From Thalassovita autumnalis (GTDB lineage Bacteria > Pseudomonadota > Alphaproteobacteria > Rhodobacterales > Rhodobacteraceae), in the NCBI RefSeq assembly GCF_001458255.1, contig NZ_CYSB01000026.1, forward strand, positions 179,370-243,369: a stretch of DNA of 64,000 bases, written 5' to 3'. The notes beneath the pieces were generated by a model. The model saw only the letters and a list, made by a program, of their open reading frames with translations. It searched no databases and was not told where the DNA came from. The position numbers were made by a program, and so were the translations under genes. Positions 63,508-64,000 of the stretch are shown one piece after another. Numbering within the stretch: the stretch's first letter is position 1; every line of letters starts with the position of its first letter.

Positions 63508-64000
63508 TGACCGGGATAGCGAAGTTTGAACTCATATAAATAAACATGTCCCGTGAGGGCATTACATACATTGAGGACGTCAAACCTGTTGAACAACCGA
63601 GCGACTTGAGTGGAGCCGGGTGTGGATAATCTCAGTTAGGACCCAGTTTATTATTATGATGCAGCAAAGACGGATTGGCTCATTAAAAATTACCGTCACG
63701 ATGAAGGCTCTGCCACACTGCAACCTTCGATGACCGATCAAAGTCGTTCCGTTGGCTGATCGGTTGTGCCGCTGGTTTGAAGCGGAGCGTAAAAGGAGAC
63801 CGGCTAACCGCCCTTACCCAGAGAATGATGGGTTGCTCTGACGGAATGTGGACATAGGCGAAGACACAAGCCCTTGGACATGCCTCACCTCTCGGAAGGT
63901 GAAGTGTGTCCAAAACAAATCCACAATATTTGATAATAAAAACTCTAGGGTCAGGACCCATTGATTTCCGCGTAGGGGCGTGATTCACAGTTCGAAAAAC
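63508..64000. other. Gene-poor DNA inside the integrated element
   Basis: About 490 bases downstream of the integrase with no supported gene. A minus-strand open frame at 63683-63988 has no recognised family or ribosome site. The composition changes along the stretch and includes pseudogene-like fragments, consistent with island decay. The element continues past the window edge. Confidence 0.5.

Noticed and set aside
63683..63988. A 101-codon minus-strand open frame in the island
   Set aside because: No recognised domain or start signal; the surrounding sequence looks like decayed fragments.

Overview
The window looks like an alphaproteobacterial chromosome, most likely Rhodobacterales (Roseobacter group). 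The evidence is moderately high GC with strong CG-rich codon bias, a CcrM-type GANTC methyltransferase, a DciA-like DUF721 protein, a DUF3576 lipoprotein, a leuS-lptE-holA gene order and a TRAP transporter operon. The genus cannot be fixed from sequence reading alone. 

Region 1 (1-33.5 kb) starts with the end of a phosphonate-type ABC ATPase gene and then holds a large exopolysaccharide (EPS) locus. It contains a WecG/TagA-type glycosyltransferase, an ExoY-type initiating sugar phosphotransferase, several GT2/GT4 glycosyltransferases, a Wzx-type flippase, a Wzy/O-antigen-ligase-like polymerase, a Wzz-like chain-length protein, a separate tyrosine-kinase-like ATPase, sugar dehydrogenases and epimerases (one a fusion), and two SGNH-like proteins, one fused to a glycoside-hydrolase-like and RTX-like region. 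In the middle of this locus, in the same minus-strand gene string as the flippase, lies a two-protein NRPS/PKS assembly line. The NRPS is formyltransferase, truncated condensation domain, adenylation domain interrupted by a luciferase-like monooxygenase, and PCP. The PKS is KS-AT-KR-DH-ACP-TE. A glycosyltransferase gene sits directly between the two, and a dedicated phosphopantetheinyl transferase follows. I infer that a formylated or oxidised aminoacyl-polyketide is made and glycosylated, and is then attached to, or exported with, the polysaccharide. This is the most unusual system in the window.

Region 2 (34.4-43.5 kb) is a catabolic operon of an iron-type alcohol dehydrogenase, an aldehyde dehydrogenase, a glutamine-synthetase-like ligase, a TRAP transporter (P, M, Q) and an N-formylglutamate-amidohydrolase-like hydrolase. 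It is divergent from a MurR/RpiR regulator with two near-identical putative operators between them. Together these suggest a gamma-glutamylated route for an amine or amino alcohol.

Region 3 (43.5-62 kb) is mostly core: GST, holA, lptE, leuS, a glycosyltransferase, a DUF3576 lipoprotein, a porin, a YggS-type PLP protein, a CoA transferase, a DsbA-like protein, a DciA-like protein, mutY, alkB, ccrM (two GANTC sites in its leader), rnhB, some small membrane or secreted proteins including a membrane-anchored winged-helix protein, and a LacI-type regulator.

Region 4 (62-64 kb) is a tRNA-Arg(CCT) gene followed by a tyrosine recombinase and AT-richer, gene-poor DNA. It is the left edge of an island integrated at the tRNA 3' end and continuing past the window.
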